Shown piece by piece: positions 26,845 through 35,132 of a stretch of DNA of 64,000 bases. Below the pieces are notes generated by a model. It worked only from the letters and a program-made list of their open reading frames with translations, had not been told where the DNA came from and made no database searches. The stretch lies in contig NZ_JAHFZZ010000016.1 in assembly GCF_018603905.1 (NCBI RefSeq), forward strand, positions 1 to 64,000, written 5' to 3'. Every line of letters begins with the position of its first letter. Position 1 is the first letter of the stretch. The translations under genes were made by a program, and so were the position numbers. The stretch is from Nonomuraea sp. NEAU-A123. Lineage in GTDB: Bacteria > Actinomycetota > Actinomycetes > Streptosporangiales > Streptosporangiaceae.

Positions 26845-27968
26845 GGCATCCGGTCCACAGGGAGTTCGGCCTGGACGGTGAAGCCTCCCTCGCTGCGCGG
26901 CTCCGCGCGCAGGTGACCGCCGAGGGCGGTGACTCGTTCGCGCATCCCGAGCAGCCCGACGCCGGGTACCGGGGCGGTGTCCGGCGTCGCCTTGCCGTCG
27001 TCATCGATGCGTATCGCGAGGGCGTCCGGACGGCAGTCGATCCGGACCGACGCGGTGGCGGCGGCGGCATGCCGGGCGACGTTGGTGAGCGACTCCTGAA
27101 CGATCCGGTAGACGGTCCGGCTCACCGCGGCCGGCACGTCGTGTCGTTGCCCTTCGATCGTCAGCGTCGCGTCCAAGCCGATGGTACGGGCCCGTTCCAC
27201 CAGTGCCGGGACGTCGTCGAGCCCATGCGGCGGACTCGTGTCGTCGTCGCGCAGCGCCTCCAGGGTCGCGCGCAACTCCCGCGCCGCCTCACGTCCGGCC
27301 TCCCGGATCGCCAGCAGGGCCTCTGGCACCTGTTCGCCACGCCTGCGGGCCACGTGGACGGCGACTTCGGCCTGCACCTTGATGATCGAGATCTGGTGGG
27401 TGAGCGAATCATGCAGCTCCCGCGCGATGTGCAGCCGCTCCTCGTCGGCGCGGTGCCGCGCGGTCTCCTCCCGGGTCCGCTCGGCTTCCTCCGCCCGCCG
27501 CTCGGCCTGCCGCAGCGCTTCACCCGCGGCGCCGGCCGCGATCAGCCAGGCCAGCTCGAGGGCGCCTCGGGCCTGTGCGAACGCCTGGCCCGTGTCATGC
27601 AGGCCCGATGCCAGGGCCGCGAGAGGCAGAGCGGCCAGCATGACCACGCTCGCCGCCACCGTGATGACGCGGTGTCCCGCCCGTACGGCGGCATACACCG
27701 CGAACAGGTACGCGACGGCAGGCACGTCGAAACCGGCAGCCTGGTAACCCACCGCACACAGCCCGGTGACGGCCAGGACGACAACCGGAGCTCGGCGGCG
27801 CGCGGCCAGCACCAGGCCGCCTGCCACCAGCAGCGCGTAGCCGAACAGGTCGAGGTTCGTGGCGGAGCTCTGCCCGGACAGACCGGTGACCAGCAGCGCC
27901 GCCGCCACGCAGGCGGCGATCGCCCAGTCTCTGACAGCGGCTCGGACGCCGAACCGTCCTGTACTCAT
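26841..27968 (-). CDS. Sensor histidine kinase (DesK/NarL-type, HisKA_3)
   Basis: This 375-residue kinase has four or five predicted membrane helices in residues 15-140 and a short coiled coil. The phospho-acceptor motif is ARELHDSLTHQISII near residue 195, and the C-terminal ATPase domain has VQESLTNVARHA (N box) and GVGLLGMRERV (G box). ATG 27968 is preferred because TATGGT lies six bases upstream (leaderless geometry). Its stop overlaps the response regulator start. It has no large sensor domain, so the signal is probably sensed in or near the membrane. Confidence 0.92.
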   Translation of the reverse strand: MSTGRFGVRAAVRDWAIAACVAAALLVTGLSGQSSATNLDLFGYALLVAGGLVLAARRRAPVVVLAVTGLCAVGYQAAGFDVPAVAYLFAVYAAVRAGHRVITVAASVVMLAALPLAALASGLHDTGQAFAQARGALELAWLIAAGAAGEALRQAERRAEEAERTREETARHRADEERLHIARELHDSLTHQISIIKVQAEVAVHVARRRGEQVPEALLAIREAGREAARELRATLEALRDDDTSPPHGLDDVPALVERARTIGLDATLTIEGQRHDVPAAVSRTVYRIVQESLTNVARHAAAATASVRIDCRPDALAIRIDDDGKATPDTAPVPGVGLLGMRERVTALGGHLRAEPRSEGGFTVQAELPVDRMP

Positions 27969-28185
27969 GCGCGCACCATAGCCCGATGCTCGCGCGGGCG
28001 ACTCCTGCGAACGGATGACCGGCCGACTACCGCACACGCGGTACTTTCGCGATTCCTGCGGCGTCCGCGGTGGCCGGCTGCGGCATCGGCGGCAGCGCGA
28101 ATTGCCTGCCTCTGCTGGACGACCGGTGGTGGGTCCGGCGGACATGATCAGGCCACGTCCAGTCGCCGAGGAGAAGGAGCATCTC

Positions 28186-28608
28186 ATGTCAGTCCGATTC
28201 GTGCTTGCCGTGGCCGCAGCCGCCCTGCTCGGAGGTTTCGGGCTTGCCACACCGGCGGCCGCGCACGTCTTGGCCCAGCCGGACCCCGTCAGTACCTACG
28301 CCCTGACCGCCGGGCGTCTCTGGTCCTTGGTGGGTGCGCTGCTGGGGGTGGCCGGCGTGGTCATCGGCGGGCTGGCCCTGGCCCGCTCGGCCGGTCGTAC
28401 CGGCACCGGCTCAGGGAGAAGGGGGGCCATCGTGGCCCTGGCGGCGGGGCTGGCTGGCGCGGTCATCGGCGGACTGGTCGTGGCCGCCGCCGAAGGTGGT
28501 CCCGGCACAGGCTACGGAATAGTCGGGGGCTACGTGGCCCTGGTGGTGGGGCTGATCGGCATGGTCCTCAGCGGGCTGGCGCTGGCCCGCTCCCGCCGCA
28601 CCGGCTGA
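28186..28608 (+). CDS. Small integral membrane protein (DUF6223-like)
   Basis: The 140-residue protein starts at an ATG with AAGGAG six bases upstream. It has a signal-like first helix (FVLAVAAAALLGGFGLATPAAAH) and three more hydrophobic helices built from Gly/Ala/Val, each followed by a GLALARS-type repeat (near residues 65 and 130). The pattern resembles proteins labelled DUF6223. It is divergent from the two-component system at 26170-27968 and could be its target or sensor partner, but this rests only on position. Function unknown. Confidence 0.7.
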   Translation: MSVRFVLAVAAAALLGGFGLATPAAAHVLAQPDPVSTYALTAGRLWSLVGALLGVAGVVIGGLALARSAGRTGTGSGRRGAIVALAAGLAGAVIGGLVVAAAEGGPGTGYGIVGGYVALVVGLIGMVLSGLALARSRRTG

Positions 28609-28633
28609 CCACAGCGAATACGAGGGTCTTCCG

Positions 28634-29359
28634 TCAGCCCTGATAGAGATCGATGCGGTTCCCGTTGGGATCTGCCACGCACGAAGACAGCGGCTTCCAC
28701 GGCTTGTCCACCGGCGGGTAGACCTCGATGGCCCCGGCGTCAACGGCGCGGCGGTGCGCAGCGTCCACGTCGTCAACGAGCAGACCAAACCGGGACACCC
28801 CGGCCGGACCGTCGTGCTTGCCATGCTCGTTGGCCTCATGCGCGACGGTCAGCAGGAAGAACTCCTCGCTCGGCCAGGCACCGAACTGGAACGAGGAGAT
28901 CTCCTCGTTGAACACCGCGTCGAACGCGGCCCGGTAGAAGGCAATCGACTCGGCCAAGTCTGCGACGTTGATCGTCACCTGGACGATGCGCGGGGTCTTC
29001 AGGTCAGGCATAGCCACTCCGTGTTCGATGTAGTGGTCCACAACGCGGACCATGCGGGACAGAACCTCGGCGCGATCCACCAGCCGCTCTCGGTGCTGAT
29101 GCAGCACGGTGCGCAGCGACTCGTCGTCCGGGTCGTCCATGACGACGCGGACAGCGTCGATCGGCACATCGACGCGCCGCAGCGCACAGATCAGCCTGGC
29201 TTGCCGGATCTGCTCAGGGCGGTAGCGACGATATCCAGTGACCGGATCGACGACCGCCGGCCGCAGCAAGCCGAGTTCGTCGTAGTGCCGTAAGGCATGG
29301 ATCGACAGGCCGCAAACCAGGGCGAAGGCACCAATGGCCAAGAGATTGTCGCTACTCAC
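28634..29359 (-). CDS. MerR-family regulator fused to a VOC/glyoxalase-like domain
   Basis: In its 241 residues, the first 70 form a MerR DNA-binding domain (IGAFALVCGLSIHALRHYDELGLL) and about 75-115 form the dimer helix. Residues 125-241 form a vicinal-oxygen-chelate fold (VQVTINVADLAESIAFYRAAF, VADPNGNRIDLYQ). VOC domains in this place usually bind a ligand rather than catalyse a reaction, so this is probably a one-component sensor, perhaps for a drug or aldehyde. GTG 29359 begins directly before the HTH. It is convergent with the DUF6223-like gene. Confidence 0.88.
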   Translation of the reverse strand: MSSDNLLAIGAFALVCGLSIHALRHYDELGLLRPAVVDPVTGYRRYRPEQIRQARLICALRRVDVPIDAVRVVMDDPDDESLRTVLHQHRERLVDRAEVLSRMVRVVDHYIEHGVAMPDLKTPRIVQVTINVADLAESIAFYRAAFDAVFNEEISSFQFGAWPSEEFFLLTVAHEANEHGKHDGPAGVSRFGLLVDDVDAAHRRAVDAGAIEVYPPVDKPWKPLSSCVADPNGNRIDLYQG

Positions 29360-29577
29360 TCAGACAGCATCCGGTCTCGGGCTACCCGAGAGTCAAGCGG
29401 GCATGGCCCCAACACGACCGCACTGCCAGCCCGGCTCGGTTCGTGCTTATGATCTTCAACGACGTGCACGGACCCCAACGGCCGAGTTTCGGGCAGCTAC
29501 AGGGCACAGAAGTCCTGGCATGCCTATCCCTGGCAGGGTGTGGCTGGGTTGCGGACCGGCGACGAATACTGTGAGCC

Positions 29578-30480
29578 ATGGACGCGAAACGACAGCTCGG
29601 CGAGTTCCTGCAGACCAGGCGCTCTCAGCTGCGGCCCGAGGACGTGGACGTCGCCACCTACGGTGGCCGGCGCCGGGTCCCCGGGCTGCGCCGGGAGGAG
29701 TTGGCCCTGTTGGCCGGGGTGAGCGCGTCGTACTACTCGCGGCTGGAACAGGGCCAGGCGTCCAACGCCTCGCCCGAGGTGCTGGACGCGCTGGCCCGGG
29801 CACTGCGCCTGGACGATGCGGAACGCCGGCACCTGCACGAATTGGCCACCGGCACCCGTCGCAGGGTCGTCGGCCGACGACCCGCGCCCGAACGGGTCAG
29901 CCCTGCGACGCGTCAGCTGATCGCGACGCTGAGCGACGTGCCGGTAGTGGTGCTCGGCCGGCGCGGCGACGTGCTGGCCTGGAACACGCCGGGACACGCT
30001 TTGTACGCCGGTCATCTGGCCATGGACAGTCCGGACATACCGCGGCAGCGGCCCAACATGGCGCGCCTGGTGTTCCTGGACGCACACACCCGTGACCTGT
30101 ACGCCGACTGGGCCGCCAAGGCACGTGCCGTGGTGGCGACCCTGCGGATGGCCTCCGGGCACCACCCGGAGGACCCGCTGCTGGCCGCGCTGCTCGGGGA
30201 GCTGACGGTAAAGAGCCCGGTGTTCGCCACGATGTGGGCCGACCACAGAGTCAAGTTCGGCGGCGACGCGGTCTACGAAATGCGCCACCCGTTGGTGGGC
30301 ACCATGCAGGTGACCCAGCAAACGCTGCAGACCGCCGACGAACAGGCGGTGGTCGCCAGCACCACCGAACCTGGTTCGCCCTCACACTCGGCGATGACCC
30401 TGCTCATACACAGCGCGGTCACCGGGCGTGCCTCCGCCGCGCAAGACCGTCGGCACGACGCGCCGACGCGGACCGGCTGA
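29578..30480 (+). CDS. XRE-family regulator with MmyB-like ligand domain
   Basis: This 300-residue protein has a Cro/C1-type HTH in residues 1-85 (VPGLRREELALLAGVSASYYSRLEQG), then the MmyB-like C-terminal domain (VVVLGRRGDVLAWN) that binds a fatty acid in known structures. TACTGT lies five bases before the ATG and no ribosome-binding site is present, suggesting a leaderless transcript. Such regulators commonly control adjacent oxidoreductases or hydrolases. The propeller and MBL genes downstream are on the same strand and are plausible targets. Confidence 0.9.
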   Translation: MDAKRQLGEFLQTRRSQLRPEDVDVATYGGRRRVPGLRREELALLAGVSASYYSRLEQGQASNASPEVLDALARALRLDDAERRHLHELATGTRRRVVGRRPAPERVSPATRQLIATLSDVPVVVLGRRGDVLAWNTPGHALYAGHLAMDSPDIPRQRPNMARLVFLDAHTRDLYADWAAKARAVVATLRMASGHHPEDPLLAALLGELTVKSPVFATMWADHRVKFGGDAVYEMRHPLVGTMQVTQQTLQTADEQAVVASTTEPGSPSHSAMTLLIHSAVTGRASAAQDRRHDAPTRTG

Positions 30481-30574
30481 CTCCTTCTCTCACGTTCCCA
30501 GGCGCTCCGGATGGAGCGCCCGATGTCGCACGCCCGCGAACCCCCGTTCGCGGAATCAGTCAAAGGAACCAGGA

Positions 30575-31552
30575 ATGCGCAAGAGAATGCTCATCCTCGC
30601 GGTCGCCGCTGCTGTCGCCGGGATGGGACTGATGACCGTACCTCCGACGAACGCGGCGACAACGACCACCGCCGCCACCGCGCCGGCGGCGACGTCACGG
30701 ATCACGGTGCACTTCGACCTGGCGAAGGGCCAGATGCCGGAGAACGTCACGCTCGGCCCCGACGGTACGGCCTACGTCACCTTCGCGGCCGCCCGCCAGG
30801 TTGCCGCGATCAGCCCGTCCGGCTCCATACGGATCCTGGCTACCCTCCCCGCGCCCGCCGACGGCGGCGCCGGCACCCCGGCGCTCGGGTTCGCTCTCAC
30901 CACCGGTATCGTCCGCACCGGCGACGGCACGCTGTACTTCCTGTACGCCAGCGGCGACGCCGCGACCACCGGCCTCTACCGGCTGCGTCCCGGGCAGGAG
31001 CCGAGGCGCATCGCCGCGCTACCGGCCGCCGGACTGCCCAACGGCCTGGCGTATGACGAGTCGGCGAAGACCTTCTACCTCACCGACTCGGTGCTCGGCA
31101 CCATCAACGCCGTGCCCTTGGATGGCGGCCACGCAGAGGTCTGGTCGTCGGCGCCGGAACTCGCCGCGACCGGATTCCTCGGCGCCAACGGCATCAAGGT
31201 GCGGCACGGCGCGATCTGGGCCACCAACCTCGACCAGGGCACCCTGCTCCGGATCCCGATCAAGAGAGGTCGCCCCGGACCCGTCCGGGTCGAAGCCGCC
31301 GACCTCGCCGGCATCGACGACATCGCCTTCGCCGGATCCGGCGACGACCAGGTCATCGCTGCACTCAATGGGCCGAACAAGGTCGTCCTCCTCGATGCGG
31401 ACGGCCACGCGAAGACACTCCTGACGGCCGCCGCCGGACTGCAGAACCCGACCTCGGTGGCCGTCCGCGGCCGCACCGTCTACGTGCTCAGCGCCGCCTA
31501 CACCACCGCCACCGATCCCAACCTGGTGCTGGCCACCCTGCCGCGCCGTTGA
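30575..31552 (+). CDS. Secreted SMP-30/gluconolactonase-like beta-propeller protein
   Basis: The 325-residue protein begins with a signal peptide (KRMLILAVAAAVAGMGL, cleavage near TNAAT). Repeated blades follow, such as PENVTLGPDGTAYVTF, GLPNGLAYDESAKTFYLTD, GANGIKVRHGAIWATN and NPTSVAVRGRTVYVLS, about 45 residues apart. Six blades are expected. AAAGGA lies seven bases before the ATG at 30575. The family includes lactonases and strictosidine-synthase-like proteins; the catalytic metal ligands are not clear enough to assert activity. The MBL hydrolase follows closely and may act on a related substrate. Confidence 0.78.
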   Translation: MRKRMLILAVAAAVAGMGLMTVPPTNAATTTTAATAPAATSRITVHFDLAKGQMPENVTLGPDGTAYVTFAAARQVAAISPSGSIRILATLPAPADGGAGTPALGFALTTGIVRTGDGTLYFLYASGDAATTGLYRLRPGQEPRRIAALPAAGLPNGLAYDESAKTFYLTDSVLGTINAVPLDGGHAEVWSSAPELAATGFLGANGIKVRHGAIWATNLDQGTLLRIPIKRGRPGPVRVEAADLAGIDDIAFAGSGDDQVIAALNGPNKVVLLDADGHAKTLLTAAAGLQNPTSVAVRGRTVYVLSAAYTTATDPNLVLATLPRR

Positions 31553-31578
31553 CCCATACCCCTGGAGACACCCACATC

Positions 31579-32475
31579 ATGCACGAGATCAAGCTCGGCG
31601 ACGTCACCGTCACCCGCGTCGAGGAGACGCACGGCCCGATCATGCCCACCGGGGCGTTCTTCCCCACCATGCCGGACGAAGCCTGGCAGGAGCATCGCGA
31701 CCTGCTCGTTCCGGACCACCTCGGCGCCGACGACGACATGGTTCACGTCGCCATGCAAACCTGGCTGCTGCGCAGCGAGGGCCGCACCATCCTGATCGAC
31801 ACCGGCATCGGCAACGACAAGAACCGCCCCGCCGTCGAACCCTGGCACCGGCAGCAGCTGGACTACCTCGGCCGGCTCGCCGCGGCCGGAGTCCAGCCGG
31901 AGGACGTCGACCTGGTCGTCAACACGCACCTGCACCTTGACCACGTCGGCTGGAACACCCGCCTGGTCGGCGGCGAGTGGGTGCCGACCTTTCCGAACGC
32001 CGGCTACCTGATGCCGGCCGTCGACTTCCACCACTGGAACCCGGTGAACAATGCGGGCATCCCCGGCAGTGTCAACGAGTACGCCTTCGAGGACAGCATC
32101 GCCCCGGTGCATGCCGCCGGACAGGCGCTCCTGTGGGAGGGCACGTACACCATCGACAGGAACCTGCGCCTGGAGGCCGCCCCCGGGCACACGCCCGGCC
32201 ACGCCGTGATCAAACTGGAGTCTGGCGGCGACCGGGCCATGTTCGCCGGCGACATCATCCACACCCCGCTGCAACTGCACCACCACGGCCACGACAGCTG
32301 CTTCTGCGAGAACCCGGCCCAGGCCCGCGACACCCGGCGCCGCCTGCTCGACTGGGCCGCCGACACCGCCGCCTTGGTGCTGCCTGCCCACTTCAGCGGC
32401 CGGTCAGCCCTGGAGATCGAGCGTCACGCCGGCGCCTACGCCGTCAAGCAGTGGGGCCCTTTCAGCCGCTACTGA
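31579..32475 (+). CDS. MBL-fold metallo-hydrolase
   Basis: The 298-residue enzyme carries the metallo-beta-lactamase metal motif THLHLDHVG near residue 120, further ligands in APGHTPGH (about 205) and FAGD (about 225), and a late His in LPAHFSG. The start is ATG 31579 with GGAGA ten bases upstream; a TTG overlapping the preceding gene is less likely. The arrangement resembles lactonase-type (AHL lactonase-like) MBL hydrolases, which would suit the upstream lactonase-like propeller. The substrate is unproven. Confidence 0.88.
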   Translation: MHEIKLGDVTVTRVEETHGPIMPTGAFFPTMPDEAWQEHRDLLVPDHLGADDDMVHVAMQTWLLRSEGRTILIDTGIGNDKNRPAVEPWHRQQLDYLGRLAAAGVQPEDVDLVVNTHLHLDHVGWNTRLVGGEWVPTFPNAGYLMPAVDFHHWNPVNNAGIPGSVNEYAFEDSIAPVHAAGQALLWEGTYTIDRNLRLEAAPGHTPGHAVIKLESGGDRAMFAGDIIHTPLQLHHHGHDSCFCENPAQARDTRRRLLDWAADTAALVLPAHFSGRSALEIERHAGAYAVKQWGPFSRY

Positions 32476-32717
32476 CTGCTGGGCATCCGCGTTCGTGACC
32501 GGCCCGTACGTCACATCCGGCGGAGGCCGCCTCTGCAGCCCCGCCGACCGGGGCGCATCGTTGCGGCGCGTCCGAGTGCGCCCCGATCACGGCGCGGACC
32601 GCTCCGTGTCCCAACGCCATCCGTCCGCGCGGTTAGGGCCGTCCATCTGGGCTGATCAACACCAAGATCTCCACCTCTTTCGAGCCTGGGCCGACGCCAC
32701 CCCGATAGGCTCCTGAA

Positions 32718-33074
32718 ATGCGCAAACGGGGCAAGAAGCCGAAGAAGAGCAAGGCCGATTGGTACGCGGTGCGGTGTATCTTCCGCTGGCGGGAGCCGTA
32801 CGACAGCTACGAGGAGCGCATCACCGTCTGGCGGGCCACTTCCCTGGAGGAGGCCATCGAGCTGGCCGAACAGGAGGCCGCCGAGTACTGCGAGGCCGGC
32901 CCGTTCGACTACCTGAACCTGGCGCAGGCCTACCACCTGGGTGATGAGGCGATCCAGTCCGGCGCGGAGGTCTTCTCCCTGCTGCGTGACAGCGACCTCG
33001 CACCAGAGGACTACCTGAGCGCGTTCTTCAACACTGGCACTGAGCGCCAGGCCGAGGAGGCCGAGGAGAGCTGA
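32718..33074 (+). CDS. DUF4288 family protein
   Basis: The 118-residue protein has a Lys-rich start (KRGKKPKKSKADWYAVRC), then WREPYDSYEERITVWRA, an acidic helix, and FDYLNLAQAYHL. This matches the small DUF4288 family as I know it. No catalytic residues or membrane segments are visible. TAGGCT at 32706-32711 lies six bases before the ATG, consistent with a leaderless mRNA. The preceding 242 bases hold no gene that I can support. Function unknown. Confidence 0.75.
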   Translation: MRKRGKKPKKSKADWYAVRCIFRWREPYDSYEERITVWRATSLEEAIELAEQEAAEYCEAGPFDYLNLAQAYHLGDEAIQSGAEVFSLLRDSDLAPEDYLSAFFNTGTERQAEEAEES

Positions 33075-33076
33075 CG

Positions 33077-33172
33077 ATGTCTCGCCGGATCGACTTCTAC
33101 GACGACTCCGCCCAACAGCCTGGTTCCCTCGGTCAACGTCATCGTCACCAACGACGCCGGGGACGTGCGCGC
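33077..33172 (+). pseudogene. NUDIX hydrolase fragment, frameshifted
   Basis: The fragment starts SRRIDFYDDSA and then, after a frame change near 33118, reads PNSLVPSVNVIVTNDAGDVR. This is the N-terminal lead of an actinobacterial NUDIX hydrolase up to the first beta strand. The Nudix box is absent, because the sequence switches to a metallo-hydrolase fragment at about 33173. It is the 5' half of a deletion scar. Confidence 0.6.
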
Positions 33173-33174
33173 CG

Positions 33175-33717
33175 GGCCGAGGCGATGAAACCCTACGGCT
33201 GGACTACCACGGCCCCAACCATGCCCCAGGCAACATCTTCATCTACGCCCCGGACTACACCACGCTCATGGTGGTCGACGTCCTGTTCCCGGGCTGGGTG
33301 CCGTTCAAGAACCTGGCCGTCTCTCAGGACATCCCCGACTGGGTCAAAGCACAGAGCATCGCCATGGACTACCCGTGGCAGACACTCGTCGGCGGGCACC
33401 TCGGGCGCCTCGGGACCCGCGCTGACGGCGAGCTGCAAATCCAGTACATGAACGACCTGGACGCGAGTACCCGGGCCGCGATCACCTCCGTCGATCCAAC
33501 GCCGTTCTTCGCCAAGTACGGCGCCCAGGGCAACGCCTGGGCGATCTTCAAAACCTTCCTCGACGCCGTCGCCCAGACTGCGGCGGCTCCCGTGACCGCC
33601 AAGTACGCCGGCCTCCTCGCCGCCGCGGATGTCTTCACCGTGGACAACGCGTGGACCCTTCTGGAATCTCTGCGCATCGACACCGGAATCCTCGGCCCCT
33701 TCGGCATCCGGCCCTGA
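33175..33717 (+). pseudogene. C-terminal half of an MBL-fold hydrolase (5'-truncated)
   Basis: The continuous frame reads DETLRLDYHGPNHAPGN and then TTLMVVDVLFPGWVPFKNLAVSQD, and continues to a normal stop (ILGPFGIRP). This is the second half of a metallo-beta-lactamase-like hydrolase. The HxHxDH metal motif and all of the N-terminal half are missing, and the fragment is joined directly to a NUDIX start. One deletion probably removed the end of one gene and the start of the other. The reading frame is otherwise intact, so the event may be recent. Confidence 0.7.
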
Positions 33718-33786
33718 CGGACCATTCATCCACCTGCGCTCCCGAGAAGAACACCGCAGCGGGCCCCCGGTGTCCGGGTGGCTGGT

Positions 33787-34272
33787 TCAACCGGTGATGT
33801 GATCGGGCGCCTCGGCGTCCAGCACTGCCTGGACGATGCCTTGGTATCCGGTGCACCGGCAGGTGTTGCCCGACAGGGTTTCCCGGACGTGGTCGGCGGT
33901 CAACGGCTTCGGGCGGGAGTCGTTCTCGATCATCTCCGTTGCCGTGACGAGGAAACCCGGCGTGCAGAAGCCGCATTGCAGGCCGTGACGGCGGCTGAAC
34001 GCGGCACGTAGCCGGTCGGCGAGCGGCCCGGTCAGTCCTTCGACCGTCGTGATCGAACAGCCGTCGACCTGCACGGCCAGTGTTATGCAGGCGCGCACGC
34101 TACGTTCGTCCACCAGGACTGTGCAGGCCCCGCACACGCCGTGTTCGCAACCGAGGTGGGTGCCGGTCAGGCCGAGGCGATCGCGCAGGAAGTCCGCCAG
34201 CGTCAGGCGGGCGGGCACGGTCGCCTCGATCTGCTCGTCGTTGACAGCCAAGCGGATGACATGGTCGGTCAT
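33787..34272 (-). CDS. Molybdenum hydroxylase small subunit, two [2Fe-2S] clusters
   Basis: The 161-residue protein has the plant-type ferredoxin motif CEHGVCGAC (about residues 43-51, plus a later Cys) and the second cluster motifs CGFCTPG and CRCTGY (about 103-140). This is the electron-transfer (S) subunit of the xanthine dehydrogenase/CO dehydrogenase-type family. The ATG at 34272 overlaps the medium-subunit stop. It is the last gene of the transporter/hydroxylase operon. Electrons from the Mo site pass through it to the FAD subunit. Confidence 0.95.
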   Translation of the reverse strand: MTDHVIRLAVNDEQIEATVPARLTLADFLRDRLGLTGTHLGCEHGVCGACTVLVDERSVRACITLAVQVDGCSITTVEGLTGPLADRLRAAFSRRHGLQCGFCTPGFLVTATEMIENDSRPKPLTADHVRETLSGNTCRCTGYQGIVQAVLDAEAPDHITG

Positions 34273-35132
34273 TGTCGTTCCTCCCGAGCACGGCCGTGGG
34301 CCAGAGTGAGGCTGGTGCTGAGCGCGTCCCCGGCGACGGCGCGTACGTAGTCGGGGTCCTCGACCGGTTCTGCCGCGCTCACCCAGGAGCGAGCGATCCG
34401 GGACCACGCCTCGGGCGAGGGAGACTCGCCGACGACATCCGCTTCCACACTGACCAGCAGGGGGCGGTCCGCCGCGTGCAGAAGACCCGCGCGGACACCG
34501 GTGACTCTGCCCTGCTCGTCGGTGGTGATCAACGCACCGGCCCCAGCGATGCCGTATTCCCCGTGCCGCTGGGCATGTTCGGTGAATCCCCAGCCCTGAC
34601 CGGGGGGTTGGACCGGCATACGTACCCAGGTGAGCAGCTCGTCGGCTGCGACGTCGGCTGTGTAGTAGGACACGAAGAAGTCCTCGGCACGCACCTCGCG
34701 GCGGCCGCGGTCACGGGATTCCAGATAAATGGTCGCGTCACAGACCAGTGCGACGAGCGGCAACTCTCCCGACGGGTCGGCGTGGGCGAGGGTTCCGCCG
34801 AGCGTCCCTCTGTTGCGGATGGCCACGTGCCCGGTGTGCCGTACGGCGTCGGCGGCGAGCGGGAGGCGATGCGTGAGCAACGGATCCGTCTCCAGCGAGC
34901 GCTGCCGGACGAGCGCGCCGAGGATCATCGAGTCGCCGTCGTCGAACGTGCGCGCGAGCTCGGCCAGGCCCGTGATGTCCACCAGCAGGCGTGGCCTGGC
35001 CAGGCGCAGGTTCATCATCGTGATCAGGCTCTGCCCACCGGCGATCACCCGGGCGTCCTCGGCGTCCGCGAGCAGGTCCAGAACCTGCGCGACGGACTCC
35101 GCGCGGACGTAGTCGACCGCTGCGGGCTTCAC
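34269..35132 (-). CDS. Molybdenum hydroxylase medium subunit, FAD-binding
   Basis: This 287-residue protein has the two flavin motifs of the CoxM/XdhB family: AGGQSLITMMNLRLARP near residue 32 and TLGGTLAHADPSGELP near 110. The C-terminal CO-dehydrogenase-flavoprotein domain follows. It overlaps its neighbours by four bases on both sides. It takes electrons from the Fe-S subunit and passes them to an acceptor, possibly quinone with help from the CoxG-like protein at 42213. Confidence 0.94.
   Translation of the reverse strand: MKPAAVDYVRAESVAQVLDLLADAEDARVIAGGQSLITMMNLRLARPRLLVDITGLAELARTFDDGDSMILGALVRQRSLETDPLLTHRLPLAADAVRHTGHVAIRNRGTLGGTLAHADPSGELPLVALVCDATIYLESRDRGRREVRAEDFFVSYYTADVAADELLTWVRMPVQPPGQGWGFTEHAQRHGEYGIAGAGALITTDEQGRVTGVRAGLLHAADRPLLVSVEADVVGESPSPEAWSRIARSWVSAAEPVEDPDYVRAVAGDALSTSLTLAHGRAREERQ

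Noticed and set aside
32495..32716. A 73-codon frame before the DUF4288 gene.
   Set aside because: It has no ribosome-binding site, is rich in Arg/Ser shadow composition, and lies over the probable promoter of the downstream gene.
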